From the NCBI GenBank assembly GCA_038373865.1, contig JAXGGA010001126.1, positions 1 to 64,000 of the forward strand: DNA of 64,000 nucleotides, read 5' to 3'. Below, piece by piece: positions 61,832-64,000 of the stretch (position 1 is the stretch's first letter; each line of letters starts with the position of its first letter). The notes under the pieces are model-generated. The model was not told where the DNA came from, searched no databases, and worked only from the letters and a program-made list of their open reading frames with translations. This DNA is from Uloborus plumipes (taxonomy: Eukaryota; Arthropoda; Arachnida; Araneae; Uloboridae). The translations under genes and the position numbers were made by a program.

Positions 61832-62896
61832 AACAGATAGATGTATTTCAGTACTATAATTAAAACGAAAAACAATATTGAATTCTTTTCGTAGTGAAGA
61901 AAGTCAAAAAATGGAACTAAATAAATGAAGCTAAGCAGATAATATTTTTCAATACAAGAAATGAGAAAATCTGCTAGTAAAGCAAAAAAAGAAAAAAACT
62001 GAAGTCGCCGCACATAATATTAGAGTTTTTTGCGTTCAAAGTGCAACATTTATGCATTGCAGCATTTTCACTATATATTATTCGTCTTGTCTGGGGTCAT
62101 GCTACGCACACTATGGATTTCACCGAAAGGTGCCAAGGAAAGAAACGGTTTGGTTTACGGTTAATAACGTCAATAAAAGAATGAGATATATTTTATTAAT
62201 CGGATCTTCTCATTTGCAAAGATAACAACTGTATTACAAAAAAGAAACATTGCAGCCGCACGCACGCTATATATATATATTGCAAAAAAATATTTCAATA
62301 CTATCCCTGAATGTGCCGAATCGTTGTCCGAATTTGCCGAATGAGGAAGATGTTTGGGAGGTCCCGGTGACCTCCTTGGACCTCCCTTCGGGGCGCTCCT
62401 GGCGGCCACTTTTACATTGGCAGCCTTAGTGCACCATGTTCAGAAAAAAAAATAGCTTCAATTTGATATATGAGTCATGAGTGTACGCTATGAGTGTAGA
62501 AATACTACATTCATGTGACCTGTTTAGGCCAGGCTGCCTATTGGTTTCGGGCACTTTTACATAGGCGGACATAGTGCATCACGTTCAGAAAAAAATCAGC
62601 TTTAACTTGAAATATACGTCATGAGTGTACGCTATGAGTGTAGATAAACTGCGGTGGGATCTTAGATTAATAGGTTTTAGCCATATATTGAATATTTTTG
62701 TTCTTAAAAAATGAAAAGCAATGAGTTTTAGTACAATTGCTTCATATGTGGTTTGTATGACCTGACAATAGAAGTTAGTAAAATAGGAAAAATTGACACT
62801 GCAGAAATTAAGTTAATTAATTATTATTATTTTATTTATTTATTTTTTTGGTGTTTCAATTTCTCACAACTTTGCTAAATAACTAGATAATAACTA

Positions 62897-63080
62897 TACT
62901 ACAATGCAACCTTTCTTGGCAAAAACATCGTGACGTCCGCGTGACGTTAGCCTATGAAAAACGAGCTAGATGAAACGTCACAGCCTAGTTGGAGAATTAG
63001 AGGAGATCGCTGACTGCTTGTGAGCTCTTATTGGCTCCACCCGTAGTGACGTCACTGCCAAGTTAAGTTGCATTTTAGTA
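62897..63080. mobile_element. TA-flanked MITE with several TGACGT motifs
   Basis: The ends TACTACAATGCAAC and (reversed) TACTAAAATGCAAC are flanked by TA (62895-62896, 63081-63082). Copy 1 of the host element gives the empty site, ACTAGCATG. Inside, GTGACGTC, GTGACGTT, ACGTCAC and GTGACGTCAC occur. It is much more GC-rich than its host. Confidence 0.85.
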
Positions 63081-63140
63081 TAGCATACTAAATTTGAATT
63101 TCTGATCAAGAAATTAAATTTCCTGCAACTAATTAAAGAA

Positions 63141-64000
63141 AAGTAAATATAAATAAAATAAAAAATAAAATAAAATAAATAATAAAATAAAAAAATAAAA
63201 AAAAAATAATAATATAAAAATATAAAAAATAAAATAAAAAATAAATAAAAAAATAAAAAAAATAATAAAAATAATAAAATAAAAAAATAATAAAATAAAT
63301 AAAAAAAAAAAATAAATAAAAAAATAATAAAATAAAAAAATAATAAATAAATATAAAATAAAAAATAATAAAATATAAAATAAAAATAATAAAAAAAAAT
63401 AAAAATAAATAAAAAAATAAATAAAAATAATATAAATATAAAATAAAAAAATAAAAATAAATAAAATAATAAAAATAAAAAATAAAAATAAAAAAAATAT
63501 AAAAATAAAAATAATAAAAAAAAAATAAATAAAAATAAAAAAATAAATATAAAAATAAATAAAATAAAATAAAAAAATAAAAATAAAAAATAAAAAAATA
63601 AAAAAAAAAAAAAATAAAATAATAAATAAATAAATAATAAAAAATAAAATAAAAATAATAAAAAAAAATAAAAATAATAAAATAAAAAAAAATAAATAAA
63701 AAAAAAATAATAAAAAATAAATAAAATAAAAAATATAAAATAATATAAAAATAATAAATAATAAAATATAAAAAAAATAAAATAAAAAAATAAAAATAAA
63801 TAAAATATAAAAAAATATAATAAAAAAAATAAAATAAAAATAATAAAAATAAAATAAAATAATAAAAAAAATATAAATATAAAAAATAAAATAATAAAAA
63901 ATAAAAAAATAAATATAAAAAAAATAAAAATAAAATAAAAATAAAATATAAAAAATAAAATAAAAATAAATAAAAAATAAAATAAAAAAAATATAAAAAA
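63141..64000. repeat. A/T-only low-complexity tract
   Basis: From about 63160 to the window end the sequence contains only A and T, with isolated T in A runs (AAATAAA-like) and no adjacent TT that I can find. It grows out of the A/T-rich part of element copy 2. Copy 1 has no such tract. Confidence 0.9.

Larger units (their letters stand above)
59769..62401 (-). mobile_element. hAT-type transposon in the right arm, sister copy
   Basis: The ends CAGGAGCGCCCGGAG and (reversed) CAGGAGCGCCCCGAA are flanked by a perfect 8-bp duplication, GCGGCCAC (59761-59768, 62402-62409). Order and sequence follow the copy at 56713-58693, in the same orientation. The different target sites show an independent insertion. 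It is longer because of extra interior sequence and the nested element at 61162-61700. Confidence 0.88.
56586..62669. mobile_element. 6.1 kb palindromic (foldback) element with internal insertions
   Basis: The ends are TAGTCTAAGATCCCACCGCA and (reversed) TAATCTAAGATCCCACCGCA. Comparison with copy 1 shows that the uninterrupted site reads ATCATAGG and that ATA is duplicated. Both arms contain two diverged direct units with CTACACTCATAGC and CCTATGTAAAAGTG. The inner part, about 58880-59740, is palindromic around about 59290. Two hAT-type insertions (56713-58693 and 59769-62401) sit one in each arm. Without them the element is about 1.45 kb. No coding region of its own is visible. Confidence 0.85.
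55764..64000 (-). mobile_element. AT-rich 14-mer element, copy 2 (inverted, interrupted, open at window end)
   Basis: From 55764 (GAGCTAATATTTAG) the sequence is the reverse complement of copy 1, about 90% alike by eye, until 56585. It resumes at 62670 and runs to about 63140, where it passes into an A/T-only tract. Five 14-mer motifs appear inverted at 55937, 56137, 56327, 56487 and 56502. A 6.1 kb palindromic element and a 184-bp MITE interrupt it; copy 1 serves as the empty site for both. The far end lies beyond the window. Confidence 0.75.

Overview
The window is eukaryotic nuclear DNA: AT-rich, intron-rich, and dominated by transposable elements, mostly DNA transposons and their short non-autonomous derivatives. 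The mix (Tc1, mariner, Helitron, hAT-type and TA-flanked MITEs, a tRNA-derived SINE) together with kilobase introns points to an arthropod. A chelicerate such as a spider is my guess, not something the sequence proves.

Two host genes are supported, both only partly inside the window. A WD40-repeat protein gene runs on the + strand. Five exons are visible (2528-2639, 10867-10969, 26557-26613, 27655-27761, 31128-31207), with compatible splice phases and a stop at 31205-31207. Its N-terminal exons lie left of the window or were not found. A second gene runs on the - strand, with an internal exon at 52852-53030 and a terminal exon at 48931-49140. I do not recognise its family. The two genes converge, and the 17.7 kb between their stop codons is AT-rich, with no further exon that I can support.

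The rest is layered mobile DNA. 0-2.5 kb: a TA-flanked MITE and a decayed Tc1-type transposase. 2.6-10.9 kb (intron): a hAT-type MITE and a 2.73 kb transposon with TAGGGTGATTCA ends, a perfect 8-bp target duplication and three identical 170-bp repeats. 11-26.5 kb (intron): a TA-flanked MITE, a mariner relic, a Helitron remnant with a SINE inside its helicase, and one 5.8 kb insertion flanked by a perfect 8-bp duplication that holds a reverse-transcriptase fragment, a foldback element and a Tc1 element. 28-38 kb: two related TA-flanked MITEs and two further inverted-repeat elements. 42.8-45.1 kb: a second member of the TAGGGTGAT transposon family, on the - strand. 50.8-64 kb: two inverted copies of an AT-rich element carrying a repeated 14-base motif. 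The second copy has been split by a 6.1 kb palindromic element, which took in two copies of one hAT-type transposon, one of them broken in turn by another element. The window ends in an A/T-only tract of more than 800 bases.

No rRNA, tRNA gene, CRISPR array or intact transposase was found. All transposon coding regions carry stops, frameshifts, deletions or lost catalytic residues.
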